In this document: positions 45,920 through 57,559 of the stretch, in pieces | Numbering within the stretch: position 1 is the stretch's first letter | How the letters are laid out: each line of letters begins with the position of its first letter | NCBI RefSeq assembly: GCF_013003965.1 | Contig: NZ_CP053069.1 | Span: 3,813,419-3,877,418, forward strand | Reading direction: 5' to 3' | From: Usitatibacter rugosus | Lineage (GTDB): Bacteria; Pseudomonadota; Gammaproteobacteria; Burkholderiales; Usitatibacteraceae | DNA length: 64,000 nucleotides | Notes under the pieces: model-generated | The model's input: the letters and a program-made list of their open reading frames with translations, nothing else | Databases searched by the model: none | Told to the model about the DNA's origin: nothing | Program-made: the position numbers and the translations under genes

Positions 45920-47077
45920 CTAGCCCGAACCTTGCGCGGACACCTCGCGCCGCCGCCGGTCGGCGATCTTGCCGCCCACCGCCAGCAGGCCCGCCATGGT
46001 CCAGAACACCGGTCCCATGCCCAGCGCCGAGCCCGCGCCGCCGAACAGCAGCGGCAGGAACGTGTGGCTCACGTTGAGGACCGTCGAGCGCACGCCCATC
46101 GCCTCGCCGGCCCGCCCTTCCGGCGCCGTCGTGTACATGAGCGACATCACCGAGGGCTGCGTCGCGCCCAGGCCCAGGCCCAGCAGGAAGGCGATGGCCG
46201 CGAGCAGCATGACGCTGCTCACGAACGGAAAGATCGTGTAGGCCAGGAGCGCCACGCCGAACGTGAGCGTGATCATCGTCCACTCGCGGATGTGCCGCGT
46301 GAGCCATGGCAACGCGAGGCGAACGATGAAGGTGGCCACCGCGAAGCTGCCGAGGATGAGCCCGATCGTGGAGGCCGAGAGCCCGATCGACGTCCCGTAG
46401 ATGGGCATGGCGAAGACGAAGAGATCCCACGCCGAGGCGAGCAGGCCGGTGCAGATGAACACGCGGCGCAGCTCCGCGATGCGCAGCAGCTCGATGGCCC
46501 CGCCGTGCGCGGCCGGGGGCTTGTCGTGCACGGTGTGGCGAAGCTGGTTGCGCCAGCGGTAGACGAGGAAGAGCGAGGTCGCCGCGAGGGAAGCGAGGAT
46601 CAGGAACGTCTCGCGATGGCCGAGCAGATCGATCGAGAAGCCCGAGAGCACCGGCCCGATGAAGTTGGAGGTCGCGAAGCCCAGCGCGAGCCAGCCGAAG
46701 TTGTTGCGGCGATTCTCGTCGGTGCTGGTCTCGCCCACCATGTGCTGCACGGCGATGTGGAAGACCATGAACGAAGTGCCGATGCACGCGGCCGCGACAT
46801 AGAGCGGATAGAGCGTCGGCACGAGGCCCGGGAGCGCCACGGCGCACACCAGCACCGTCGTGGAGACGAGCAACGGGCGGCGCATGCCGACGCGGTCGAT
46901 CATGCGGCCCGCGGCGACGCCCAGGAACATCGGCAGCGCGGAATAGAGCGAGATGAAGAAGCCGACGGTGAGCGGCGAGGCGCCCAGCGAAAGCGCGTAC
47001 AGCGAGATCGTCACCCGGCTGCCGTTGAAGGCGGAGTGGGCAAGGATGGTGATGACGATCAGCGCAGCGAGCGGCAT
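45920..47077 (-). CDS. MFS transporter, 12 TM
   Basis: Major facilitator superfamily permease of 385 residues with twelve hydrophobic segments. GRMIDRVGMRRPLL (~57-70), between helices 2 and 3, is the MFS loop motif. The central loop HTVHDKPPAAHGG separates the halves. GLGLGATQPSVMSLMYTTAPEGRAGEAMG fits drug/sugar efflux-type members but the substrate is unknown. It lies between htpX with its terminator and fmdB, 10 bases beyond the longest possible fmdB frame. Confidence 0.88.
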   Translation of the reverse strand: MPLAALIVITILAHSAFNGSRVTISLYALSLGASPLTVGFFISLYSALPMFLGVAAGRMIDRVGMRRPLLVSTTVLVCAVALPGLVPTLYPLYVAAACIGTSFMVFHIAVQHMVGETSTDENRRNNFGWLALGFATSNFIGPVLSGFSIDLLGHRETFLILASLAATSLFLVYRWRNQLRHTVHDKPPAAHGGAIELLRIAELRRVFICTGLLASAWDLFVFAMPIYGTSIGLSASTIGLILGSFAVATFIVRLALPWLTRHIREWTMITLTFGVALLAYTIFPFVSSVMLLAAIAFLLGLGLGATQPSVMSLMYTTAPEGRAGEAMGVRSTVLNVSHTFLPLLFGGAGSALGMGPVFWTMAGLLAVGGKIADRRRREVSAQGSG

Positions 47078-47081
47078 TTCC

Positions 47082-47118
47082 GAAAAGAAAAACGCCGCAG
47101 CGAAAGGCTGCGGCGTTT
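47082..47118 (-). terminator. Rho-independent terminator of htpX
   Basis: On the minus strand AACGCCGCAGC-CTTTC-GCTGCGGCGTT is followed by TTTTTTCTTTT, about 25 bp after the htpX stop. Confidence 0.93.
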
Positions 47119-47141
47119 CGGAATTATACCGCGACGGCGAG

Positions 47142-48014
47142 CTAGCCCTTGCCGCCCTCCAGCGCGGCGATGCGCGCTTCGATCGGCGGGTGGCTGGAGA
47201 AGAGCGCCATCCAGCCCGGACGGTCGGTGATGCCGAAGGCCTTGATCGCCTTCGGGAGCTCTCCGGACTCCACGCCGCCCAGGCGGCGCAGCGCCGCGAT
47301 CATCGGACGCGGGGATCCCATCAGCGCGGCCGAGCCCGCATCCGCACGGAACTCGCGGTAGCGCGAGAACCACGCGACGATCATCGACGCGAGGATGCCG
47401 AAGACGATCTCGCACACGATCGACGTGATGTAGTAGCCGGGGCCCACGCCGCGCTCGGTCTTGAAGACGACCTTGTCGACCAGGTAGCCGGCCACGCGCG
47501 AGAAGAAGATCACGAACGTGTTCACCACGCCCTGGATCAGCGTGAGCGTGACCATGTCGCCGTTGGCGACGTGCGCGATCTCGTGGCCGAGCACCGCGTC
47601 GACTTCCTCGCGCGTCATCGAGCCCAGCAGGCCGGTGGAGACGGCGACCAGCGACGAATCGCGGAAGGCACCGGTGGCGAATGCATTGGGCTCGCCCTCG
47701 TAGATCGCGACTTCCGGCATGCCGATGCCGGCTTTCTCGGCGTGGCGGCGCACCGTGGACACGAGCCATTGCTCGTCGGCCGTCTGCGGCGTCTCGATCA
47801 CGTGGGCGCCGGTGCTGAACTTGGCCATCCACTTGGAGATCAGCAGCGAGAAGATCGAGCCCCCGAAGCCCAGGAGCATCGAGAAGGCCAGCAGCATCCC
47901 GAGGTTCAGGCCGTTGGCGGTGAGGAAGCGGTCCAGCCCCAGCACGCGCACGGAGATGGACAACACCAGCATCACGGCGAAGTTGGTCAGGAGGAAAAGC
48001 ACGATTCGTTTCAT
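47142..48014 (-). CDS. htpX: heat shock zinc metalloprotease HtpX
   Basis: Inner-membrane M48 protease that degrades damaged membrane proteins. It has 290 residues from ATG 48014. Two N-terminal helices ([40 protein letters not shown]), the zinc site [13 protein letters not shown], two further hydrophobic segments, and [12 protein letters not shown] with the third ligand are present. [13 protein letters not shown] ends the protein as in E. coli. A sigma-32-like promoter precedes it. Confidence 0.96.
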   Translation of the reverse strand: MKRIVLFLLTNFAVMLVLSISVRVLGLDRFLTANGLNLGMLLAFSMLLGFGGSIFSLLISKWMAKFSTGAHVIETPQTADEQWLVSTVRRHAEKAGIGMPEVAIYEGEPNAFATGAFRDSSLVAVSTGLLGSMTREEVDAVLGHEIAHVANGDMVTLTLIQGVVNTFVIFFSRVAGYLVDKVVFKTERGVGPGYYITSIVCEIVFGILASMIVAWFSRYREFRADAGSAALMGSPRPMIAALRRLGGVESGELPKAIKAFGITDRPGWMALFSSHPPIEARIAALEGGKG

Positions 48015-48071
48015 GGTCGCAGGTCCCCTTGGGACGGTCACGGCGCCCGGGTCGGGCGCGCTCTCACGGTG

Positions 48072-48100
48072 AGATGGTAGTGGCGGTGGTGCGTTTCAAG
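48072..48100 (-). promoter_or_regulatory. sigma-32-like promoter of htpX
   Basis: On the minus strand CTTGAAA (48100-48094), a 14 bp spacer and TACCATCT (48079-48072) match CTTGAAA / CCCCATNT. The predicted start is ~50 bp before the htpX ATG. htpX is a known heat-shock gene in E. coli. Confidence 0.7.
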
Positions 48101-48215
48101 CCGTGAATATTGCCACGCCGGGGCGGAAGCGGCGTTATTCCTTGTCGCGATGCGGAGGGTCCGGAACCCCCTGCAGGCGCTTCGCAAAGGGGCGGCTCGA
48201 CCGGCTTCATTTTAC

Positions 48216-48252
48216 TTGACGGTAATATGCCTTTACAGGTATATATAGGTCC
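48216..48252 (+). promoter_or_regulatory. promoter and ArsR-type operator before the ArsR/SRPBCC genes
   Basis: TTGACG (48216-48221), 18 bp and TATATA (48240-48245) form a promoter whose start would fall at or next to the ATG at 48253. An imperfect palindrome ATATGCCT-TTAC-AGGTATAT (48226-48245) lies between and over the boxes, where an ArsR-family repressor would block transcription. Autoregulation is inferred. Confidence 0.55.
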
Positions 48253-48585
48253 ATGGAGACCTCGTTCGCCATCATCGCGGAGCCGAACCGCCGCGCCATC
48301 CTCGGCTTGCTGGCCGCGTCGGAGCAGTCGGTCGGCGACATCGAACGACAGTTGCGGATGCCGCAGCCGTCGGTCTCCAAGCACCTGCGCGTGCTGCGCG
48401 AGGCCGGCTTCGTGGAGTCGCGCGTCGAAGCCCAGCGCCGCGTCTACCGGATCCGCCCCGAGCCCCTCATGGAGGTCGATGCGTGGCTCGCGGACTTCCG
48501 CCGCCTGTGGACGACCCACGTGGACGCGCTCGAACGCCATCTCGACCGGATGGCCCAGAAACCCCGGAAAGGAAGGAAGCCATGA
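48253..48585 (+). CDS. ArsR/SmtB-family HTH transcriptional regulator
   Basis: It has 110 residues. The winged helix is at ~4-80 (IIAEPNRRAILGLLAASEQS, DIERQLRMPQPSVSKHLRVL as recognition helix, REAGFVESRVEAQRRVYRI as wing). No metal-binding cysteine motif (ELCVCDL type) is present, so it is of the kind paired with SRPBCC proteins rather than a metal sensor. It overlaps the next gene by ATGA. The start codon may be leaderless. Confidence 0.92.
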   Translation: METSFAIIAEPNRRAILGLLAASEQSVGDIERQLRMPQPSVSKHLRVLREAGFVESRVEAQRRVYRIRPEPLMEVDAWLADFRRLWTTHVDALERHLDRMAQKPRKGRKP

Positions 48586-49103
48586 ACGCTCGCAGCAACT
48601 ACATGCCCGGCCCCGCGGCCGGAGCCGACGTGCGCAAGGACGGCGACAAATGGACGCTCGTCCTCGTGCGGGACCTGCGCCATCCGCCGGCGATGGTATG
48701 GGAGGCGCTCACCGATCCCGCGCAGCTCTCCGAATGGGCGCCCTTCGACGCCGACCGGAACCTCGGCAATGCCGGGCCCGTCACGCTCTCGACGGTCGGC
48801 ACGCCGCAGGTTTCCGAAAGCCGCGTGACCCGCGCCGAAGCCCCGAGGCTGCTGGAGTACAGCTGGGGCGGCAACGACATGCGCTGGGAGCTCGAAGCGG
48901 CCGGCAGCGGCACGCGGCTCACGCTCTGGCACAACATCGATCGCCGCTACATCTCTTGGGGCGCTGCCGGGTGGCACATCTGCTTCGACGTGCTCGAGCA
49001 TCTCCTCGCGGGCGAGCCCATGGGACGCATGGTGGGCCCCGAGGTCGCGAAGTTCGAGGGCTGGCAGCGGCTGCAGGGCGAGTACGCGAAGCAGTTCGGG
49101 TGA
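48582..49103 (+). CDS. SRPBCC/AHSA1-like domain protein
   Basis: It has 173 residues, preceded by GGAAGGAAG. The SRPBCC (START-like) ligand-binding fold is recognisable from VRDLRHPPAMVWEALTDPAQ, LSEWAPFDADRNLG and RLTLWHNIDRR. ArsR-SRPBCC pairs are common; the hydrophobic ligand is unknown. It is coupled to the regulator by the ATGA overlap. Confidence 0.87.
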   Translation: MNARSNYMPGPAAGADVRKDGDKWTLVLVRDLRHPPAMVWEALTDPAQLSEWAPFDADRNLGNAGPVTLSTVGTPQVSESRVTRAEAPRLLEYSWGGNDMRWELEAAGSGTRLTLWHNIDRRYISWGAAGWHICFDVLEHLLAGEPMGRMVGPEVAKFEGWQRLQGEYAKQFG

Positions 49104-49121
49104 CGAACGGGGAGCCGTGAC

Positions 49122-49511
49122 ATGAAGAAACCCATCCCGACGGAAAACGCATCGGCCTTCATCGACGAGAAGATCGCCGGGCTCCCGGACTGGCGCGGAA
49201 AGATGCTCGCGAAAGTGCGCGCGCTCATCCTCAAGGCCGAACCGCAGATCGTTGAAGAGTGGAAGTGGGGAACGCCCGTCTGGTCGCGCGGCGGCATCGT
49301 CTGCACCGGGGAGACGTACAAGAGCGTCGTGAAGATGACGTTCGCCAAAGGCGCGGCGCTGGAGGACCCTTCGGGTCTCTTCAACTCCAGCCTCGAGGGG
49401 AACGTGCGGCGCGCGATCGACATCCGCGAAGGCGAGAAGATCGACGAAGCCGCGCTGAAGGCCCTCGTCCGCGAAGCAGTCGCTCTGAACCTCAGCAAGA
49501 AGCCTGCGTAG
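49122..49511 (+). CDS. DUF1801 domain protein
   Basis: It has 129 residues. The DUF1801 (YdhG-like) pattern is clear: KVRALILKAEPQIVEEWKWG, GTPVWSRGGIVCTGETYKS and VKMTFAKGAALEDP. Function unknown. It lies 18 bp after the SRPBCC gene and is probably cotranscribed; DUF1801 and SRPBCC genes often co-occur with ArsR regulators. Confidence 0.88.
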   Translation: MKKPIPTENASAFIDEKIAGLPDWRGKMLAKVRALILKAEPQIVEEWKWGTPVWSRGGIVCTGETYKSVVKMTFAKGAALEDPSGLFNSSLEGNVRRAIDIREGEKIDEAALKALVREAVALNLSKKPA

Positions 49512-49580
49512 GAAGCGTCCGGCATCCAAATCGCGTCGCAAGGCACATCGTAGGGGATTGCCTCCGACCGAAAGAACACC

Positions 49581-49970
49581 ATGAGCTTCTTCAGCAAGAT
49601 CCTCGACAAGCTGCGCGGGCACTCCTCCGCTCCGACCTCCGGATCCTCCACCACCGCGCCGATGCCCCCGGCCGCGCCGACCGCCGCTCCCGCATCGGCC
49701 GCGCCGCTCTCCGACGTGGATGTCGAAGCCGTGCTCGCGCAGATGGCCGCGAAGAAGGGCGGCGGCGGCAACTACAAGACGTCGATCGTCGACCTGCTGA
49801 AGATGCTGGATCTCGATTCCAGCCTCGATGCCCGCAAGCAGCTCGCGACGGAGCTGAACGTGAACGCAGGCGCTCCGGGGACGGCCGAGCAGAACATCGC
49901 TTTGCAGAAGGCCGTGATGCGCGAGCTGGCGAAGAACGGCGGGAAGGTCCCGGCGAGCCTGCGGGACTGA
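49581..49970 (+). CDS. DUF3597 domain protein
   Basis: It has 129 residues. MSFFSKILDKLRG, an Ala/Pro/Ser linker (~15-45), then the DUF3597 core with DVEAVLAQMAAKKG, YKTSIVDLLKMLDLDSSLDA and RKQLATELN. No signal peptide. The role is unknown; members have a LysM- or BON-type association in other genomes. It is convergent with ssb. Confidence 0.85.
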   Translation: MSFFSKILDKLRGHSSAPTSGSSTTAPMPPAAPTAAPASAAPLSDVDVEAVLAQMAAKKGGGGNYKTSIVDLLKMLDLDSSLDARKQLATELNVNAGAPGTAEQNIALQKAVMRELAKNGGKVPASLRD

Positions 49971-49984
49971 ACAACCGCGGATCC

Positions 49985-50010
49985 CCCGTGGGAAGAACCC
50001 ACGGGGACGC
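49985..50010. repeat. inverted repeat between DUF3597 gene and ssb
   Basis: CCCCGTGGG-AAGAA-CCCACGGGG forms a 9 bp perfect stem in the convergent gap. Neither side has a U tract, so if it terminates transcription it does so poorly. Confidence 0.6.
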
Positions 50011-50016
50011 GACAAG

Positions 50017-50484
50017 CTAGAACGGGATGTCGTCCTCGAAGTCGTCGAATTTTCCGCCGGCTTTCGAGGGTGCCGGCTTGGCCGCGCCAGCGCCGCCCGC
50101 AGGGCGCTCCGCTCCGCCACCGGATTCGCCGCGGTCGCCGCCGCCCATGCCCTGGCGCGAGCCGAGCATCTGCATCGAGTTGGCGATGATCTCGGTGGTG
50201 TAGCGCTTCACGCCGTCCTTTTCCCACTCGCGGGTCTGCAGCCGTCCTTCGACGTAGATCTGCGATCCCTTCTTCAGGTACTCGCCGGCGATCTCGGCCA
50301 ACTTGCCGAAGAAGGCCACGCGGTGCCATTCCGTCTTCTCCTGCTTCTCGCCGGAGCCCTTGTCCTTCCACGACTCCGTCGTGGCGATGGAGACGTTCGT
50401 CACCGCGCCGCCGTCGGGCATGTAGCGCGTTTCGGGGTCGCGGCCGAGGTTGCCGACGAGGATGACCTTGTTCACCGATGCCAT
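50017..50484 (-). CDS. ssb: single-stranded DNA-binding protein
   Basis: It has 155 residues. The OB fold is at ~1-110 ([55 protein letters not shown]). A Gly/Ala/Pro-rich linker leads to the acidic tip DDFEDDIPF that binds partner proteins. The order uvrA / MFS / ssb is seen in other betaproteobacteria. Confidence 0.97.
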   Translation of the reverse strand: MASVNKVILVGNLGRDPETRYMPDGGAVTNVSIATTESWKDKGSGEKQEKTEWHRVAFFGKLAEIAGEYLKKGSQIYVEGRLQTREWEKDGVKRYTTEIIANSMQMLGSRQGMGGGDRGESGGGAERPAGGAGAAKPAPSKAGGKFDDFEDDIPF

Positions 50485-50604
50485 GTTGCTTCTCCCTTGC
50501 CCTGTTCAATGTTGCCGAAAGCGTCATCCCGGCCCGCAGGGAGCCGGCAGGACGTCACCGATCGGGAATGTTGCCGCAGAACTTCGCGTCGAGCTCCCAT
50601 TTTC

Positions 50605-51762
50605 TCACTTTATTGGGACGAAGTTTCCCATTCGCGAAGCCACCAGGAGCCAGAGGGCCACGGCGGCAAAGCACGCGCCGAGGACCACGAGCATCCCGCC
50701 GCGCTGCGCGAGCAAACCGCCCAGCGAGCCGCCCGCGAACATCCCGAGGAACTGGATGCTCGAGAAGACGCCCGTCGCGAGGCCGCGGGCGCTTGCCGGG
50801 GCCGCGCGCGAGACCATCGCCGGCAACTTCGCCTCGAGGGCGTTGAAGCCCGCGAAGAAAATGACGAGCGCCACCACGAGTCCCGCGAGGTGACCCTCGC
50901 TCGCGGCGAGCGCCGCGATGGAAATGCCCAGCGTCGCGATGGCGCCGATCACCACGGGGCGGTCGCGTTGCCCGAGCTGCCCCATCACCACGGGCAGCAT
51001 GAGCAGGAAGCCGCCGCCGACCGAGACGAGATAGACCCACCAGTGATCCTTCGCAGGGGCGCCGGCCGCGACCAGGCCCATCGGCACGACGACGAACACC
51101 GCCATCAGCACCATGCGCAGGATGAAGATGCCGATGTTGATGCGCACGAGCTCCGCGTCGCGCAACACCGCGCCCAGCTTCGTGTGCTGGCGCTCGGCGG
51201 GCTTGCCTTCGACATCCGGGACGACCCACGCCACCACGCCCATCGCGAGGATGCAGAACACGCCCGTCATCGCGAAGAGGCCCCGGACGCCGATGGCGTG
51301 CTCGAGGAAGGGTGCCAGGACGAACGACAACGCGAACGCGGCGCCGATGGAAGAGCCGATGATCGCCATCGCCTTGGTGCGCTGGCTGTCGCGCGTCAGA
51401 TCGCCCGCCATCGCGATCGCGACCGCGGAGACGGCCCCCGCGCCCTGCAGCATGCGGCCCAGGATCACCATCCACGGCGACTCGAAGCCCGCCCCGACGA
51501 AGCTGCCGCACGCCATGATCGCGAGGCCGATGTAGAGCACGGGCTTGCGCCCGGAGCGGTCCGACCAGTAGCCGAACGGGATCTGCAGGATGGCTTGCGT
51601 GAGGCCGTAGACCCCGAGCGCGATGCCCACCAGCGTGAGGTTCCACCCGGGCCGGCCCTCGGCCCAAAGGGCGAAGACCGGGAGGATCACGAACATCCCG
51701 AACAGGCGCAAGCCGAAGATCGCGGCCAACGAAAGGCTGGCGCGCAGCTCGCGCGGGCTCAT
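50605..51762 (-). CDS. MFS transporter (YajR-like)
   Basis: It has 385 residues from ATG 51762; a TTG at 51780 would add six. Twelve hydrophobic helices. LTQAILQIPFGYWSDRSGRK (~53-72) is MFS motif A and GRMLQGAGAVSAVAIAMAGD is motif B/C-like. It lacks the C-terminal YAM domain of E. coli YajR. It is divergent from uvrA and followed by ssb after 120 bp. The substrate is unknown. Confidence 0.88.
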   Translation of the reverse strand: MSPRELRASLSLAAIFGLRLFGMFVILPVFALWAEGRPGWNLTLVGIALGVYGLTQAILQIPFGYWSDRSGRKPVLYIGLAIMACGSFVGAGFESPWMVILGRMLQGAGAVSAVAIAMAGDLTRDSQRTKAMAIIGSSIGAAFALSFVLAPFLEHAIGVRGLFAMTGVFCILAMGVVAWVVPDVEGKPAERQHTKLGAVLRDAELVRINIGIFILRMVLMAVFVVVPMGLVAAGAPAKDHWWVYLVSVGGGFLLMLPVVMGQLGQRDRPVVIGAIATLGISIAALAASEGHLAGLVVALVIFFAGFNALEAKLPAMVSRAAPASARGLATGVFSSIQFLGMFAGGSLGGLLAQRGGMLVVLGACFAAVALWLLVASRMGNFVPIK

Positions 51763-51851
51763 GCGGGCCGAGGTGTTCAACGGGGGAATTCGGGATGGAA
51801 GCAGGAGAGGAAGCTGCGGTATATTAGCAGATTGCCCTTCTGGCTCAGGCG

Positions 51852-54707
<2,856 letters not shown>

Positions 54708-54713
54708 CGCCGC

Positions 54714-56195
54714 ATGCTGATCGTCCCGATCGTCGAGGGCCTCAACTGGCGGCGGCCTCCGCCGGTCACGCTGGCGCTCATCCTCATCAACTGCCTCGTG
54801 TTCCTGCTCTACCAGGGCGGCGACGCGGAGCGGGAGCGCAAGGCCCTGGACGCGTACTTCGCGTCGTCGCTGCCGGCCATCGAGCTACCGCTGTATGCCA
54901 CGCACCTGCGCGAGACGCAGCCCAAGCCGCTCGAGGTGCTCGAGAAGGCCGATCCCGCGTGGGACTCGCCCGCGCATCTCGCGCATCCGGCCGTCGCGGA
55001 GTACCTGGTACAGGCGATGACGCATGACGAGCCGTTCCTGCGGCAACTGCGCAGCGGGCGCCTCATCCAGCCGCAGGACCCGCGCTACGCAACATGGCGA
55101 GCCGACCGTGCGAGGTTCGAAGCGCTCGCTTCGAAGGTGTCGTTCCGGCGCTTCGGCTTCACGCCCGCCGACCCGCGGCCGGTGACGTGGATCACCAGCA
55201 TGTTCCTGCACGGCAGCCTCATGCACCTGCTCGGCAACATGGTGTTCCTGTTCATCATCGGCGTCGCCGTGGAGCGCGTGCTCGGCGGCGGGTGGTACCT
55301 CGGTCTCTACCTGCTGGGCGGCCTGGCCGGTGACGTGCTCTTCTACGTCGTGCATGCCGGGAGCGCCATTCCGTCGGTGGGCGCGTCGGGCGCGATCTCG
55401 GGACTGATGGGCCTCTTCACCGTGCTCTTCGGCGCGCGCCCGGTGAATTTCTTCTACTGGGTGTTCGTCGTCTTCGGGTTCAAGACGATGCGCGGCATCG
55501 TCATGCTTCCCGTCTGGATCGCCTACGAGATCCTGCAGTACCTCGTCGATCGCGAAAGCTCGACGGGCTACATGGCGCACGCGGGCGGGTTGATCGGCGG
55601 AGCGCTGCTGGGCCTCGCGGCAAGGCGCTTCACGGGACAGCGCGTCGAGGCCTTCCACGGACAGCGTGAGCAGGAAGCCTTCGACCAGGCGGAGTTCGAT
55701 CGCGCGCGGGCCTTGGTGGCGAAGGTGGATTTCAAGGGCGCCTCGGTGGTGTTCGCCCGCCTCGCGCAGCGCTTCCCCACGCGCGCCGACCTGCTGCGCC
55801 AATGGCACGCCGTGGCCAAGTTCGAGCCCGCGAGCGAGGGCTATCACCAGGTCGTCGGGCTGCTGATGACGCTGCCCGGCCCCGATGGCCCGACGCGCCA
55901 GTTCCAGCGGCAGGTGTTCCTCGAGTACCTCGGCAAGGCCGCGCCCGCCCCTCGCCTCACGCCCGACGCGCTGGGCCGCATCGGCCTCGTGCTCGCGCGC
56001 TCGGGTCACCTCGCCGAGGGAGAGCGGGCGGCCGAGCTGCTGCTGAAGATCGCGCCCGGCGACGCGCGGCTGCCCGCCATCTGGGATCAGCTCGCGCACG
56101 GCCACGCGGCGGTGGATTCCAGCCCCGTGAGCCTCAAGAAGGCGAAGCACTATCGCGCGTTGATCGCCGCGCAGGCGAAGGCGAGCCGCGCCTAG
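54714..56195 (+). CDS. rhomboid-family intramembrane protease with loop insertion and C-terminal extension
   Basis: It has 493 residues, far longer than GlpG. The first helix (VTLALILINCLVFLLYQGG, ~18-36) is separated from the rest by a ~120-residue soluble insert. The rhomboid core follows: FLHGSLMHLLGNMVFLFIIG (~164-183), catalytic Ser in GASGAISGLMG (~223-233) and the partner His in MAHAGGLIGGALLG. The last ~180 residues form a helical, TPR-like cytoplasmic domain (FDRARALVAKVDFKGASVVF...). It starts 6 bp after uvrA. Substrates unknown. Confidence 0.87.
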   Translation: MLIVPIVEGLNWRRPPPVTLALILINCLVFLLYQGGDAERERKALDAYFASSLPAIELPLYATHLRETQPKPLEVLEKADPAWDSPAHLAHPAVAEYLVQAMTHDEPFLRQLRSGRLIQPQDPRYATWRADRARFEALASKVSFRRFGFTPADPRPVTWITSMFLHGSLMHLLGNMVFLFIIGVAVERVLGGGWYLGLYLLGGLAGDVLFYVVHAGSAIPSVGASGAISGLMGLFTVLFGARPVNFFYWVFVVFGFKTMRGIVMLPVWIAYEILQYLVDRESSTGYMAHAGGLIGGALLGLAARRFTGQRVEAFHGQREQEAFDQAEFDRARALVAKVDFKGASVVFARLAQRFPTRADLLRQWHAVAKFEPASEGYHQVVGLLMTLPGPDGPTRQFQRQVFLEYLGKAAPAPRLTPDALGRIGLVLARSGHLAEGERAAELLLKIAPGDARLPAIWDQLAHGHAAVDSSPVSLKKAKHYRALIAAQAKASRA

Positions 56196-56208
56196 CTCGG
56201 GCCGCCCG

Positions 56209-57519
56209 CTAGGGCGAGGAGGGCGAGGACAGCGCCTGGGCCGCCATCTTGCCCGCGATCTCCGCCATCTTCGCCGCCTCGGCCGCCAGCTTGTGCTGGG
56301 GGAATTTCGCCACGATCGCCTGGAAGACCTTCTGCGCCATCGCGTACTGGTTCTGGCGCTCGAGCATGATCTTGCCCACCAGCATGTACACGCCGGGGAT
56401 GTCCTCGTGGCCCGGGTAGCGCTTGTCGAAGCCCTTCAGCAGCTCGACCGCGATGGTGTCGCGGCGCAGGTCCGAAGCGGCGGTCGCGAGCGGGAGGATG
56501 ATCGTGGAGTCGGCGAGGGTGAGGTCGGGGATCTTCTTCTTCGCCGCCTCGTAGATGTCGACGGCACGCGCCCCGCGCTTCTCGCGGATCAGCTTGGGCA
56601 GGTACTCGTTCACGTGCTTGATGATCGGCTTCTCCTTGCCGTCCATCATCAGCACCTTGTGGTACTGGTCCTGCAGCTTGTTGTTGTCCCACTCGCGCTT
56701 GAGGCGGTTCTCGATCCGCTCCGCGGCCTCGCCCAGCTTCGCCTCGGCGAGCAGGCCCTGCGTCTGCGGGCCGAGGAGCTCCGGCTCGACCTTCTTGCCG
56801 CTCGCCACGGCGAGCGCGCGCTGCGCCATCGCGGTATCGACCTGCACATCGACGCCCAACTCCTCGTGGTGCTGGTAGAGCGCGTAGCCCATGAGGTAGT
56901 ACATCGACACCATGAAGTACATGGTCACGGCGTCCGCGAGGAACTGGCTCACGAACACCGGCATGAAGTCGTCGAGCACGGCGCCGAGGAACTGCGCGCT
57001 CTGCAGCAGCAGGAAGAGGAACACGCAGAGCGCGAAGTACGGCAGGCCGATGCCGGCGATCACCTCGAGGAGCCGCACGGGGTTGATGGCCGCGAAGAAG
57101 CGCTCGTCGAGCGCCAGCACCATGATCGAGGCAGGCAACGCCAGGGCGACCAGGATCAGCGCGATCTGTCCCGCGATCTTGCCGACGAAGACGCCGATCA
57201 TGATCGCCAGGAACATGAACACGAAGATGATGCCCACCTGCATCAGCGGCCGGCGGTCCTTGTTCGTGCGGTCGTCGACGTAGTCGCCGGGCACGAGGTG
57301 GCCGCGCGCGGTGCGCTCGAGGATGCGGAAGCAGTACGCCATGAACGCGAGCCACGCGAGGCGGCTCAGGATGTAGGCGAGGAACCCGATGTGGGAGGTG
57401 ATCGCCACGAACAACGCGAAGACCACGATCTTCACCATCGCGTCCCCGTGCATCGGGTAGGTGAAGACGCGGGGCAGCTGCTGCCAGAATGGCGGGGGGG
57501 CGGATTTCGAAGTGCTCAC
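56209..57519 (-). CDS. polytopic membrane protein with helical C-terminal domain, unrecognised
   Basis: I do not recognise a named function. It has 436 residues from GTG 57519 (MSTSKSAPPPFWQQLPRVFTYPM); an internal ATG is possible. About six transmembrane helices lie at ~25-225 (VVFALFVAITSHIGFLAYIL, VGIIFVFMFLAIMIGVFVGK, FALCVFLFLLLQSAQFLGAV). The C-terminal ~200 residues are soluble and repeat-like (GLLAEAKLGEAAERIENRLK, VFQAIVAKFPQHKLAAEAAK), suggesting TPR-type protein contacts. It is convergent with the rhomboid gene, whose tail is of similar style, and divergent from glycerate kinase. Confidence 0.72.
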   Translation of the reverse strand: MSTSKSAPPPFWQQLPRVFTYPMHGDAMVKIVVFALFVAITSHIGFLAYILSRLAWLAFMAYCFRILERTARGHLVPGDYVDDRTNKDRRPLMQVGIIFVFMFLAIMIGVFVGKIAGQIALILVALALPASIMVLALDERFFAAINPVRLLEVIAGIGLPYFALCVFLFLLLQSAQFLGAVLDDFMPVFVSQFLADAVTMYFMVSMYYLMGYALYQHHEELGVDVQVDTAMAQRALAVASGKKVEPELLGPQTQGLLAEAKLGEAAERIENRLKREWDNNKLQDQYHKVLMMDGKEKPIIKHVNEYLPKLIREKRGARAVDIYEAAKKKIPDLTLADSTIILPLATAASDLRRDTIAVELLKGFDKRYPGHEDIPGVYMLVGKIMLERQNQYAMAQKVFQAIVAKFPQHKLAAEAAKMAEIAGKMAAQALSSPSSP

Positions 57520-57559
57520 CGGCGGCAATGTAACATTCCCTGAAAATGGCGCAAGACCG

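Noticed and set aside
49985-50010. Rho-independent terminator between DUF3597 gene and ssb
   Set aside because: The stem is strong, but no U tract follows on either strand; it is listed only as an inverted repeat.
51781-51851. LexA box before uvrA
   Set aside because: CTGCGGTATATTAGCAG has outer CTG/CAG but not the CTGT-N8-ACAG pattern, so it cannot be called an SOS operator.
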